Origin: Ferrimonas sediminicola
GTDB taxonomy: Bacteria; Pseudomonadota; Gammaproteobacteria; Enterobacterales; Shewanellaceae
Length of the DNA stretch: 64,000 bases
Direction: 5' to 3'
Assembly: GCF_005116715.1 (NCBI RefSeq)
Contig: NZ_SWCI01000002.1
Span: 449,120 to 513,119 of the forward strand
Shown here one piece after another: positions 51,404-62,989 of this stretch; positions within the stretch are counted from its first letter, which is position 1, and every line of letters begins with the position of its first letter. A model generated the notes under the pieces. The model was not told the origin of the DNA, made no database searches, and worked only from the letters and a program-made list of their open reading frames with translations. Both the position numbers and the translations under genes were made by a program.

Positions 51404-52066
51404 CTAATCGGTCAGTTCGATCCGCACCAGCACGGTGGCCGTCATCTCCTGGCCACCGGGCTGGTAGGCGTGATCCGCTTCCATCCGGCTCATCGCCATC
51501 ACCGGCCTGGGGATGGGACCATTGACCTCCTGGATCGCCAGCACCTCCCCGAGCTTGTTGCCACTGACCCGGGCCAGGCGCCCGGCCTTATCCAGGGCAT
51601 CCTGGAAGGCGGACTCCATCAATCCCCTCTGGTACTGTGCCCATTCACTGGACCAGTATCTGGGTGTCTCCACCTGGGTCACCCCGTTGTCCAACAGCAG
51701 CGCCAGCCAGCGTCCGGACTCGCCGGCGTCCAGGCTCAGGCCGATGCTGCGGACCGCCCGGTAGCCCACCAACTCGCGGCGGCGCTCCTCATAGTGGTAC
51801 TCCGGCATCACCCGCAGCGATCCGGCATCCACCCTCTCCTTGGGAAGGTTGTTCTGCCTGAACAACTCCAGCAGCCGGGCCACCTGAGCATCCACCTGCT
51901 CCTTGGCAGTGGCCGGATCCTTGGCCAGCCTGTCCACGTGGGCCTCCAGCTGCACCCGGTCCACCGGCAGCTGTCCCTGGGCCTGGCCGGTCACCTCAAC
52001 CCAGCGCCCGCCGGCCATCGCGCCAAGGGGGAGTGCCATCAATACCGCCAACATCCACGCCTTCAT
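51404..52066 (-). CDS. SIMPL (DUF541) domain periplasmic protein
   Basis: 220 residues with a signal peptide (MKAWMLAVLMALPLGAMA). SIMPL features: RWVEVTGQAQGQLPVDRVQLEAHVDRLAKDPATAKEQVDAQVARLLELFRQNNL and GYRAVRSIGLSLDAGESG. The start has an AAGGAGG site eight bases before. Family members (e.g. YggE) are linked to oxidative stress and form rings, but the exact role is unknown. It diverges from the HTH regulator gene, with only 84 bp between. Confidence 0.85.
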   Translation of the reverse strand: MKAWMLAVLMALPLGAMAGGRWVEVTGQAQGQLPVDRVQLEAHVDRLAKDPATAKEQVDAQVARLLELFRQNNLPKERVDAGSLRVMPEYHYEERRRELVGYRAVRSIGLSLDAGESGRWLALLLDNGVTQVETPRYWSSEWAQYQRGLMESAFQDALDKAGRLARVSGNKLGEVLAIQEVNGPIPRPVMAMSRMEADHAYQPGGQEMTATVLVRIELTD

Positions 52067-52150
52067 CCAGGCCTCCTTATATAAAGCAAAAGTTTGATTA
52101 AATAATCGAACCAGGTAAGATTGACATGAAGCATCAACGAGATAGCCAGC

Positions 52151-52774
52151 ATGTCCTCTAATCAGCAACAACTGTTATCCCTACTGAAACGACTCGGCCC
52201 TACCCCAGTCACGCCGCTGGCGGCGGCCCTGGGCGTGACCACCATGGGCGCCCGGCAACACCTGGAAAAGCTGGAACAACAGTCCCTGGTCGGCCACTTC
52301 GACAGAAAGCAGGGTAAGGGCCGTCCCAGTCGTCACTGGCATTTGACCCGCCAGGGGCATCAAAGTTTCGGTGACAGACACAATGATGTGGCAATTCAAA
52401 TGATTAATAGCTTGATCGCCCTGGAGGGAGAGGCGGCGGTAGAACGGTTGCTGGATCACCGGGGGCAGCAGCAGTTGCAGGAGTACCAACAAAGGCTCGA
52501 CAACATCACCGCCCTGCCCCTCCGACTCGAGCGCCTTGCCAGTCTCCGCAGCGAAGAGGGTTACCTGGCCCGCATCGAGAGAGACGGTGACGACTGGTTA
52601 CTGCTCGAGGATCACTGTCCCATCTGCAGCGCCGCCCGAGCCTGCCAAGGGTTCTGCCGCCACGAACTGTGCCTGTTCCAGGCCCTGCTGGCCCCGGCCC
52701 GGGTCGAGCGGGAACAGCACATCCTGACCGGTGCCCATCGCTGCTGCTACCGGATCAGCTCGGGCAGCACATAG
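52151..52774 (+). CDS. HTH regulator with a C-terminal cysteine cluster (probable Fe-S sensor)
   Basis: 207 residues. N-terminal winged helix (LLSLLKRLGPTPVTPLAAALGVTTMGARQHLEKLEQQSLVGHFDRKQGKGRPSRHWHLT), a helical middle, and a C-terminal set of cysteines: CPICSAARACQGFC, HELC and HRCCYRI. This resembles SufR-type regulators, where such cysteines hold an iron-sulfur cluster. It is divergent from the SIMPL protein gene. The 3' end overlaps the convergent epimerase gene by 28 bp. Confidence 0.75.
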   Translation: MSSNQQQLLSLLKRLGPTPVTPLAAALGVTTMGARQHLEKLEQQSLVGHFDRKQGKGRPSRHWHLTRQGHQSFGDRHNDVAIQMINSLIALEGEAAVERLLDHRGQQQLQEYQQRLDNITALPLRLERLASLRSEEGYLARIERDGDDWLLLEDHCPICSAARACQGFCRHELCLFQALLAPARVEREQHILTGAHRCCYRISSGST

Positions 52775-53544
52775 AGATTGGTGTAGCGGTAGCGCCAGCC
52801 GAGACGCTGGCAGATGCGCTGCCCCTCCACCCAGCGTGGCTGGTGGAAGCCGGCCTCAAACTCCGGGGGGGCCAGCCCCAGCCGGTCGGTGCAGAAGCCG
52901 TAATAGCGGCGGCGACTGGGGTGATGTGGGGAGACCAGGTTGAAGGTTTCTCCCCAGTGATCGGCCCGCAGCAGTGCCAGGATGGCAGCAATCACATCCT
53001 CCCGGTGCACCAGGTTGACCGGATCGTCGCCGCCCGGCAGCTCGCGCTTGCCTGCCAGGAAGCGTCCGGGATGGCGCGCCCCACCCACCAGGCCGGACAA
53101 TCGCAATATGGTCACCCGCGGAAACTTTTGGCGCACGGCTTGCTCCACCTTCAGCATTCGGGCGGCACGCTCTCCTTCGTCCACCTGCACCGATTCATCG
53201 ACTCGGCCCCGGAGCTGTCCATAGACACTGGTGGCGCTGGTAAAGATCACCTTGGCGATCCCCGCCTCGACTGCGGCATCCAGCAGCGGGGCAAGCCGCT
53301 CATGGAACGGCAGGGCGTCGGCCTGTCTGCCCGGCGGCAGGCACAACACCATCACATCACACCTGGGCAGGGGTGGAATCTCCTGCTCCAGATCAACGAG
53401 CAAAGGCAGGGCGCCGACACCACTCACCGCGCTCAGACCGGACTCACTGCGGCGAGTTGCTGTAACATCATATCCCTTGGCGACCAGTTCGGCGGACAAG
53501 GGCAGCCCGAGCCAACCGGCCCCGGCGACAAGAACGTGGGACAT
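52747..53544 (-). CDS. NAD-dependent epimerase/dehydratase-like protein (YeeZ type)
   Basis: 265 residues. Rossmann motif GAGWLG at residues 8-13 in HVLVAGAGWLGLPLSAELVAKGYDVTATRR, then FTSATSVYGQLRG (active-site Ser and Tyr), and LRLSGLVGGARHPGRFLAGK typical of YeeZ. The YxxxK lysine is not found in its usual place, as in YeeZ. Function not established. Its start overlaps the stop of the HD-GYP gene (one shared base). Confidence 0.82.
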   Translation of the reverse strand: MSHVLVAGAGWLGLPLSAELVAKGYDVTATRRSESGLSAVSGVGALPLLVDLEQEIPPLPRCDVMVLCLPPGRQADALPFHERLAPLLDAAVEAGIAKVIFTSATSVYGQLRGRVDESVQVDEGERAARMLKVEQAVRQKFPRVTILRLSGLVGGARHPGRFLAGKRELPGGDDPVNLVHREDVIAAILALLRADHWGETFNLVSPHHPSRRRYYGFCTDRLGLAPPEFEAGFHQPRWVEGQRICQRLGWRYRYTNLYVLPELIR

Positions 53545-54767
53545 CAGGCCCCTCCCAGATTGAGACTCAGATAATCACGGACAGAGCCAGGCAGCTCCGA
53601 TTCCGCCACGGGTGCCACCACCGTCAGCCCCAGCTTAGCCAGGCTGACCACCGGCGCTTCGCGGCGAGGCACCCTGGGATCATAGAGGATCACCTCGGGG
53701 GCCTTCTGATCCCCCTTCCCCGCCGCGACCACCTTGGCGACGTCGCCACTACTCAGGCGCACCAGGGAGCCGGTGGGATAGAGCCCCAGCACCTTCACCA
53801 GGGTCTGCACGTAGTCGAGGTTCAGCTGACCACGGCGATGCTTGAACAGGTAGGCCAGGGCCAGGTGCGGGGAGAGCTGCTTATGGGAGCCGTTGATCAG
53901 GTGATCGTACTCGTTGGCCACGCTCAGCACCTGGGTCAGGGGGCAGATCTGCGCGCCCCTCAGTCCCTGGGGGTAGCCGGAGCCATCCAGCATCTCGTGG
54001 TGATTGGCCACCATCAGCCTGATGCGCTTGTGTCCCAGGGCGGCGCCCCTCAGCATCTCCAGTGCCAACTTGGGGTGGGCTTCCAGGTAGGCCTGCTCCG
54101 GCCGGGTCAGGGGAATACGCTTATTGAGGATGCTGTGGGGGATACGCAACTTGCCCACATCGTGGAACAGGGCAGCCATCGCCAACAATCTCAGGTCGGC
54201 GGAATCAAAGCCGCAGTGACGGCCAAGGACGATGGCCAGGGCACAGACGGCCACGCCATGGTAGTGCAACCCTTTGCCCATCTGGTGCGCCGCCAACTGC
54301 AGCAGCAGAATCTTTTCACCATAGGCGTCCAACTGCTCCAGCAGCAGGCCGATCGCCGCGCTGGCCTCGGCAAAGGCGCGGTCGGGCGAGGCGGCCAGGT
54401 AGCCGTAGGCACCCCGGGTCTGCTCCAGCACCTTGAGGTAGCCCTGTTCACAGCGGCGCAGCTGGCGGTGGTACTCGATGCTCTCGAGCCTTTGCTGCTC
54501 CTCGGCCTGGCGCTCGGCCCACTCCTCCTCGGTCACCGAGGGCGGCTCGGAGACGGCCAACCCCTCGCTTTGCCGAGACGACTCGGACTCCTCCACCTGC
54601 AGGTAGACATACTTCAGGCCCAGCCTGGCTATTACCGCGATCTGCTGGTTGTCCTTGAGGGTGAAGCGGCTGAACAGGAAGGGGTGCTCCTTCCAGGAGA
54701 GGGGCAGCCGGATCGCCTGCCCCACTTGCAGCTTCTCAATCGGCAGTTGGATCTCAGTCACCGCCAT
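53544..54767 (-). CDS. HD-GYP domain protein, putative cyclic-di-GMP phosphodiesterase
   Basis: 407 residues from MAVTEIQLPIEKLQVG. An N-terminal DUF3391-like domain (about 1-110) is followed by an HD-GYP domain with ALFHDVGKLRIPHSILNKR (HD motif) and ANHHEMLDGSGYPQGLRG (HHE...DG-GYP motif), all metal ligands visible. These enzymes cleave c-di-GMP to pGpG or GMP. No response-regulator or sensor domain is attached. It overlaps the YeeZ-type gene by one base. Confidence 0.9.
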   Translation of the reverse strand: MAVTEIQLPIEKLQVGQAIRLPLSWKEHPFLFSRFTLKDNQQIAVIARLGLKYVYLQVEESESSRQSEGLAVSEPPSVTEEEWAERQAEEQQRLESIEYHRQLRRCEQGYLKVLEQTRGAYGYLAASPDRAFAEASAAIGLLLEQLDAYGEKILLLQLAAHQMGKGLHYHGVAVCALAIVLGRHCGFDSADLRLLAMAALFHDVGKLRIPHSILNKRIPLTRPEQAYLEAHPKLALEMLRGAALGHKRIRLMVANHHEMLDGSGYPQGLRGAQICPLTQVLSVANEYDHLINGSHKQLSPHLALAYLFKHRRGQLNLDYVQTLVKVLGLYPTGSLVRLSSGDVAKVVAAGKGDQKAPEVILYDPRVPRREAPVVSLAKLGLTVVAPVAESELPGSVRDYLSLNLGGA

Positions 54768-54806
54768 GCGCCCTCTCATCCGGTTCGGTTACCGCTCGAC
54801 TCAGAC

Positions 54807-55229
54807 TCAATAGCGCCATCCCTGCTGACGGAAGATAAACCCCAGCAACCAGATGGGACCAATGAGCAAAAATTGAACATCTTTAAAAAAGCTGGGCTTT
54901 TTTCCTTCCACATGGTGTCCGTAGAACTGGCCGATCCAGGCCATCACAAAGATCAGCACACTGAGCATCAGGATCTGGCTCAGATTGCTGATCACCCACA
55001 GCATCGGCAGGGCGATCGCCCCCATGGCTGCCGCCAGCGGGGGGGAGAGTCGAAGGTAGAAGAGCAGTGCCGCCGCCACCGCCAGCAGCGCCACCCAGGG
55101 TGACAGGGACCAAAGCATGCCGAGGACACTGAAGGTGATCAGCGGCACGCAGATCCAGTGAATCATCTTGTTGGTTGGGTTACGGTGACTCTCACCATAT
55201 TCGGTGAACCACTGCTCTACGGATTTCAT
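54807..55229 (-). CDS. DUF962 (Mpo1-like) membrane protein
   Basis: 140 residues from MKSVEQWFTEYGESHRNPTNKMIHWICVPLITFSVLGML. The H-x-N pattern (SHRNPTNKMIHW) and four membrane segments match Mpo1/DUF962, whose yeast member is an iron-dependent alpha-oxidation dioxygenase for 2-hydroxy fatty acids. The bacterial role is untested. The next gene (HD-GYP) starts 39 bp after its stop. Confidence 0.85.
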   Translation of the reverse strand: MKSVEQWFTEYGESHRNPTNKMIHWICVPLITFSVLGMLWSLSPWVALLAVAAALLFYLRLSPPLAAAMGAIALPMLWVISNLSQILMLSVLIFVMAWIGQFYGHHVEGKKPSFFKDVQFLLIGPIWLLGFIFRQQGWRY

Positions 55230-55431
55230 CTGAGGTCTCCCTGATCTCATTGGCCGGTCATCAGGCTAGAGGAAATACCGCTACCTTAAGCCTCTGCCGA
55301 CGGCGACGCCGCCGGAGGTCGTTACCTTAAGATTACAGCGTCATCTTACCCCGACTCACCAAGGAGATGGAGAGTCGGCGACTCTTGGGTAACCATCCAA
55401 ACAACATTCTGTTTCTCAAAGGCTATTACAA

Positions 55432-55447
55432 TGAGCCCCCGGGCTCA
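55432..55447 (-). terminator. Terminator after ligA (weak)
   Basis: TGAGCCC / GGGCTCA with a two-base loop, just past the ligA stop; on the minus strand followed by TTGT. The 220 bp between here and the DUF962 gene hold no gene. Confidence 0.5.
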
Positions 55448-55449
55448 AG

Positions 55450-58517
<3,068 letters not shown>

Positions 58518-58540
58518 AGCGGTGTGGAACCTTGTAGTTT

Positions 58541-61500
58541 TTACAGTTGAGCCATTGCAGCGGCTTCTTCGACGTTGACCGCGACGATGCGTGATGCCCC
58601 CGGCTCATGCATGGTCACCCCGGTCAACTGGTCAGCCATCTCCATGCTGACCTTGTTGTGACTAATATAAATAAACTGAACCGTTTCGGACATCTCTTTT
58701 ACCAGGCGGCAGAAGCGGCCCACGTTGGCATCATCCAGCGGCGCATCCACCTCGTCCAGCAAGCAGAAGGGTGCCGGATTCAGCCTGAATATGGCGAACA
58801 CCAGTGACAAGGCGGTCAGGGCCTTTTCTCCCCCGGAGAGCAGGTGGATGGTGGCGTTCTTCTTGCCCGGGGGCCGTGCCATGATGGTCACCCCGGTCTC
58901 CAGCAGGTCATCATCGGTCAGCGCCAGGTAGGCGCTGCCGCCACCGAACACCTTGGGAAACAGCTCGCCCAGCCCCTGGTTGACCTCGTCGAAGGTAGCC
59001 TTAAACCGCTGGCGGGTCTCCCGGTCGATCTTGCGAATGGCCGACTCCAGGGTATCCAGGGCCTCAGTCAGATCGTCATTCTGCTCATCCAGGTAGCGCT
59101 TGCGCTGCGACTGCTGCTCATACTCCTCGATGGCCGCCAGGTTGATGGCGCCCAACCGCTTGATCCGCTCCCGGACACGGGTGAGCTCCTCCTGCCAGCT
59201 GGCCACCGCCGCGTCGGCGGGCAGTTGATCCAACACCAGCTTCAGTGACACTTCGGACTCCGCCAGCAGGTCCAGTTGGCCCTGAGCCTGAACCCTCAGC
59301 CCCTCGTGCTCCATCTTGAGTTCGGTGATCGCCTGGGTCAGGGTGTTGAGCCGGTCAATCTGGCCCCGGTTGGCTTCGTGAATCCTTGCAAGCTGAGCCT
59401 CGACGCCGTTCATCTTCGCGTTCAGCGCGGTGATCGCCTGCTCCTGCTCCGAGCGCCGTTCCAGGGCGGCCTCCAATTCCATCTGCCGCTCGGCCAGGGG
59501 CTCCAACAGCTCCTGCTGCTGCTCACGGGCCTCCTCCAGCCGGCCGCGCCACAGCTCGGCACTGCCCTGCTGTTGCCCCAGTTGGGCCTCGATCCCCTGC
59601 AGCCGGGTGCTGACCGTCTGTCGTTGCAGGGTGGTCTGCTGCAGTTGAGCCTGTTGCTGAGCGACGCGGGCTCTCAGGGCATCACTCTGGCCCTGATGGC
59701 TCTGGTGTTGCCCCTGCAGCTGCGCCAGCCTGGCCTGTTGCTGCTCCAAGCTGGTGTCCAGCTGCTCCTGCTGCTGCTCCAGCTCCAGGGCTTGCTCCGC
59801 CGACTGCTCCAGCAACAGGGCCAGTTCCTCCAGCTGCTCCAGCGCCTGCTGGCGCTGCTGCGACTGATGCTCCGTCTGCTGGGACAGTTTCTGCAGCTCC
59901 AGCTCCGCCTGCATCAGGGCCTGTCCGTCCTGGTTGCACAGCCGTTCTCCCTCCTGCACCCGCTGTTCACACTGCGCCAGCCGGTGGTTGGCCTGCTCCA
60001 GGGCCTGGGCCGCGTGGTCCAGCTCAGACTCCAGTTGCGCTTCCCGCAGCCCAAGCCGGGTTTCGTCGTCGGTCAGTGCCAGTACCGAGCGCTGACCGGC
60101 TCCGGGTTGACGGACAAACCCCTGGCCCAGCCACTCCCCCCTGGGGGTAACCAGGGACTGGTGGGGCTGCAGATCCGGCAGCCGGCGGCGAGCCGCCTCC
60201 AGATCGTCGGCACAGAGCACCTGACCCAGCCAGGGGGCCAGGTTCAACGGCGAGGTGACTCTGGCCAGCAATGACTGAGCATGGACACTGCCGGAGTCTG
60301 CCTGAGTGAGAGCCATCAGCCCTTCCGGCAACGGAGTGTCATCGGAGATCACCGCCTGCAACCACTCGCCCAGCACCTGCTCCAGCGCCACCTGCCAGCG
60401 ACTGTCTATCTCGATCTGCTGCCAGACCCGGGGCAGCTGATCATAGGGCGCGGGCAGCCGCTGCTGCAGCCCCTCGATCAGGGTTCGGGTGGCGGTCAGC
60501 TCTGCCCGGGTCGACCCCAGCCGTTCCCGCACCTGCTGCACTGTGGCTTCCGCCTGCCGCCGCAGATCCGCACACTCGGCCCTGAGCTGCTTCTGTTCGG
60601 CCAGCTCCTCCTGGCGCAGCGCCAGCTGCTCACCCAACTCCTCCCGGCGGCTCCTGGCCTGCTCCAGGGCGTCACCGCTCTCCTCCGCCAGCACAGGCAG
60701 CTGTGCCTGCAAGCGCGCCTGGCGCTGGGCCAGCTGCGCCTGCTCACGGGCCACCGCCGCCTGCTGGGTACGGCACACATCCCGCTGTCGGGTCAGATCA
60801 CTCACCTGGTGCTGAGACTGGTACAGTTCAGACTGCTGATCACTGCCGGACTCCAGCAGTTGCTCCAGCTCCTCCTCCAGGGTCATCAGGGCTTCAGCGG
60901 CCATCTCCAGCTCCGGTTCCAGCATCTCAAGCTGTTCCGCCAGCTCCTGGCGCTCCTCGATGAGGGCCTGGCGCCGCCCCTCGTCGCCGTCGAGCTGGGC
61001 CTGAGTGCGCCTGATCTCCTCCTCCAGCTGTTGGTGGCGCTGGCGGCCATGGAGGATCTGCTGCTCCAGCCTGGTGACCTCACTGGTCGCCAGGTAGAGC
61101 GCCTGCTGCTGCTGGGCCAATTGGGCCTTGATGTCGCTCTGGGATTGCTCCAGGGTCAGGATGGTGCTGAGATCCCCCTGCTGGGCGGACTGGCACTGCT
61201 GGTGCTCGGTCTCCTTCTCGGCCAGCTGAGATTCCAGCACCCCCATGCGATCGCTCAGTTCCCGCCAGCGCAGGGCAAACAGCTGGTTTTGCAGGGTGCG
61301 TTCGTTGGCCTTGTGGGTACGATAACGACGGGCTGCATCCGCCTGGCGCTGCAGCCTCTCCAACTGCGCCCCCAGTTCGGTGCGCACATCCGCCAGCCGC
61401 TCCAGGTTCTCCCTGGTGTGCTTGATGCGGTTTTCCGTCTCGCGCCGCCGCTCCTTGTACTTGGAGATGCCGGCAGCCTCCTCGATAAACACCCTCAGCT

Positions 61501-61975
61501 CCTGGGGCCGGGACTCGATGAGGCGAGAGATCATCCCCTGCTCGATGATGGCATAGCTTCTGGGACCGAGGCCGGTCCCCATAAAGATGTCGGTGATGTC
61601 CCGTCGGCGGCACTTGTTGCCGTTGAGGAAATAGCTGGATTGGGCGTCGCGGTTGACCTGGCGCTTGATGGAGACTTCGGCGAAGGTGGCAAACTGTCCA
61701 CCGACCCGGCCCGAACTGTTGTCGAACACCAGCTCCACGCTGGCCACCGAACTGGCCTGGCGGCTGCCGGAACCGTTGAAGATCACGTCCGTCATGGCGT
61801 CGCCACGCAAATTCTTGGCGCTGCTCTCCCCCAACACCCAGCGCACCGCATCGATGACATTGGACTTGCCGCAGCCGTTGGGGCCGACAATGGCGGTCAT
61901 CTGTGCAGGAAACGGGACCTTGGTGGGATCCGCAAAGGACTTAAATCCGGCCAGTTTTATCTGTTTTAGCCGCAT
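58541..61975 (-). CDS. smc: Chromosome segregation protein Smc
   Basis: 1144 residues. ATPase head pieces: Walker A GPNGCGKSN at 31-39, and at the C-terminus signature LLSGGEKALTALSLVFAIF, Walker B PFCLLDEVDAPLDDANV. Two long coiled coils (170-480, about 660-1000) flank a hinge with QALLARV-like strings. It fits the bacterial Smc that works with ScpAB, not MukB. Intact and full length. Transcribed leftward with zipA and ligA; cysZ diverges 160 bp away. Confidence 0.96.
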   Translation of the reverse strand: MRLKQIKLAGFKSFADPTKVPFPAQMTAIVGPNGCGKSNVIDAVRWVLGESSAKNLRGDAMTDVIFNGSGSRQASSVASVELVFDNSSGRVGGQFATFAEVSIKRQVNRDAQSSYFLNGNKCRRRDITDIFMGTGLGPRSYAIIEQGMISRLIESRPQELRVFIEEAAGISKYKERRRETENRIKHTRENLERLADVRTELGAQLERLQRQADAARRYRTHKANERTLQNQLFALRWRELSDRMGVLESQLAEKETEHQQCQSAQQGDLSTILTLEQSQSDIKAQLAQQQQALYLATSEVTRLEQQILHGRQRHQQLEEEIRRTQAQLDGDEGRRQALIEERQELAEQLEMLEPELEMAAEALMTLEEELEQLLESGSDQQSELYQSQHQVSDLTRQRDVCRTQQAAVAREQAQLAQRQARLQAQLPVLAEESGDALEQARSRREELGEQLALRQEELAEQKQLRAECADLRRQAEATVQQVRERLGSTRAELTATRTLIEGLQQRLPAPYDQLPRVWQQIEIDSRWQVALEQVLGEWLQAVISDDTPLPEGLMALTQADSGSVHAQSLLARVTSPLNLAPWLGQVLCADDLEAARRRLPDLQPHQSLVTPRGEWLGQGFVRQPGAGQRSVLALTDDETRLGLREAQLESELDHAAQALEQANHRLAQCEQRVQEGERLCNQDGQALMQAELELQKLSQQTEHQSQQRQQALEQLEELALLLEQSAEQALELEQQQEQLDTSLEQQQARLAQLQGQHQSHQGQSDALRARVAQQQAQLQQTTLQRQTVSTRLQGIEAQLGQQQGSAELWRGRLEEAREQQQELLEPLAERQMELEAALERRSEQEQAITALNAKMNGVEAQLARIHEANRGQIDRLNTLTQAITELKMEHEGLRVQAQGQLDLLAESEVSLKLVLDQLPADAAVASWQEELTRVRERIKRLGAINLAAIEEYEQQSQRKRYLDEQNDDLTEALDTLESAIRKIDRETRQRFKATFDEVNQGLGELFPKVFGGGSAYLALTDDDLLETGVTIMARPPGKKNATIHLLSGGEKALTALSLVFAIFRLNPAPFCLLDEVDAPLDDANVGRFCRLVKEMSETVQFIYISHNKVSMEMADQLTGVTMHEPGASRIVAVNVEEAAAMAQL

Positions 61976-62134
61976 CGGACGATTAATTTCCCAACAATTT
62001 CAACAGGATTTTTTGTTGCGTCACTCTACCAAAACCCCGGCAGTTTTGTAACAGCCAGCAACAACCCCGTTGTTGACCTTTTCCACATTCAGCCATCAAA
62101 ATGAGAGTAAGTTGCGAGTTTTTAAGCAGAGTTT

Positions 62135-62896
62135 ATGAAGCAAACCATATTACCGGCCGGTGCCAGCGGCGCCAGCTACTTCATCAAGGGCTTTGAGCTG
62201 ATCCGCACCAAGGGGCTGCGCCGCTTCGTGCTGCTGCCGTTGTCGGTCAACCTGATCCTCTTCTCCGTGGCATTCTACTGGCTGTTCCAGCAGCTCTCCC
62301 GCTGGATCGAGCAGTTGATGGCGTCGCTGCCCGAGTGGCTCAGCTGGCTGGACTGGGCGCTGTGGCCGCTGGCGGTGGTGACTGTGCTGGTGGTGTTCTC
62401 CTTTATCTTCAGTTCGGTGATGAACTGGATCGCCGCCCCCTTCAACGGCCTGCTGGCCGAGCAGGTGGAGCGCCGCCTCACCGGCAAGTCGGTCAACGAC
62501 GACGGGTTCGCCGACATCATCCGGGACATCCCCAGGGTGCTGGGCCGTGAATGGCAGAAACTCAAGTATTACCTGCCCAGGGCACTGCTGCTGCTGGTGT
62601 TGTTCGTGATTCCCGGCATCGGCCAGACCTTCGCCCCGGTGATCTGGTTTCTGTTCAGCGCCTGGATGATGGCGATCCAGTACCTGGACTACCCCTTCGA
62701 TAACCACAAGATCCACTTCGGCGTCATGCGCACCGCCCTGGGTGAGCGCAAGGGCCCCGCCTTCACCTTCGGTGCCGCGGTGGCCGCCTTCGCCATGATC
62801 CCCGTGGTCAACCTGGTGGTAATGCCGGTGGCCATCTGCGGCGCCACCGCCCTGTGGGTGGACCAGTACCGCGCCCAGGTTCTGGAAAGAAGATAA
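62135..62896 (+). CDS. cysZ: Sulfate transporter CysZ
   Basis: 253 residues. Family strings: [102 protein letters not shown]. Four to six membrane segments, length normal. It imports sulfate for cysteine synthesis. In E. coli cysZ lies next to cysK; here the next gene is unrelated. Divergent from smc; an intrinsic terminator follows. Confidence 0.94.
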   Translation: MKQTILPAGASGASYFIKGFELIRTKGLRRFVLLPLSVNLILFSVAFYWLFQQLSRWIEQLMASLPEWLSWLDWALWPLAVVTVLVVFSFIFSSVMNWIAAPFNGLLAEQVERRLTGKSVNDDGFADIIRDIPRVLGREWQKLKYYLPRALLLLVLFVIPGIGQTFAPVIWFLFSAWMMAIQYLDYPFDNHKIHFGVMRTALGERKGPAFTFGAAVAAFAMIPVVNLVVMPVAICGATALWVDQYRAQVLERR

Positions 62897-62937
62897 TATC
62901 CACGTAACATTTTCTTACCACAACAGTTCGAAGCCTA

Positions 62938-62971
62938 CGCCGCCCTATGTCACCATTGGGCGGCGTTTTTT
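62938..62971 (+). terminator. Terminator of cysZ
   Basis: Stem CGCCGCCC (62938-62945) / GGGCGGCG (62958-62965) followed by TTTTTT. It lies 42 bp past cysZ and 19 bp before the next start codon, so the DUF5916 gene needs its own promoter or read-through. Confidence 0.9.
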
Positions 62972-62989
62972 ACTATCGGATACAACACC

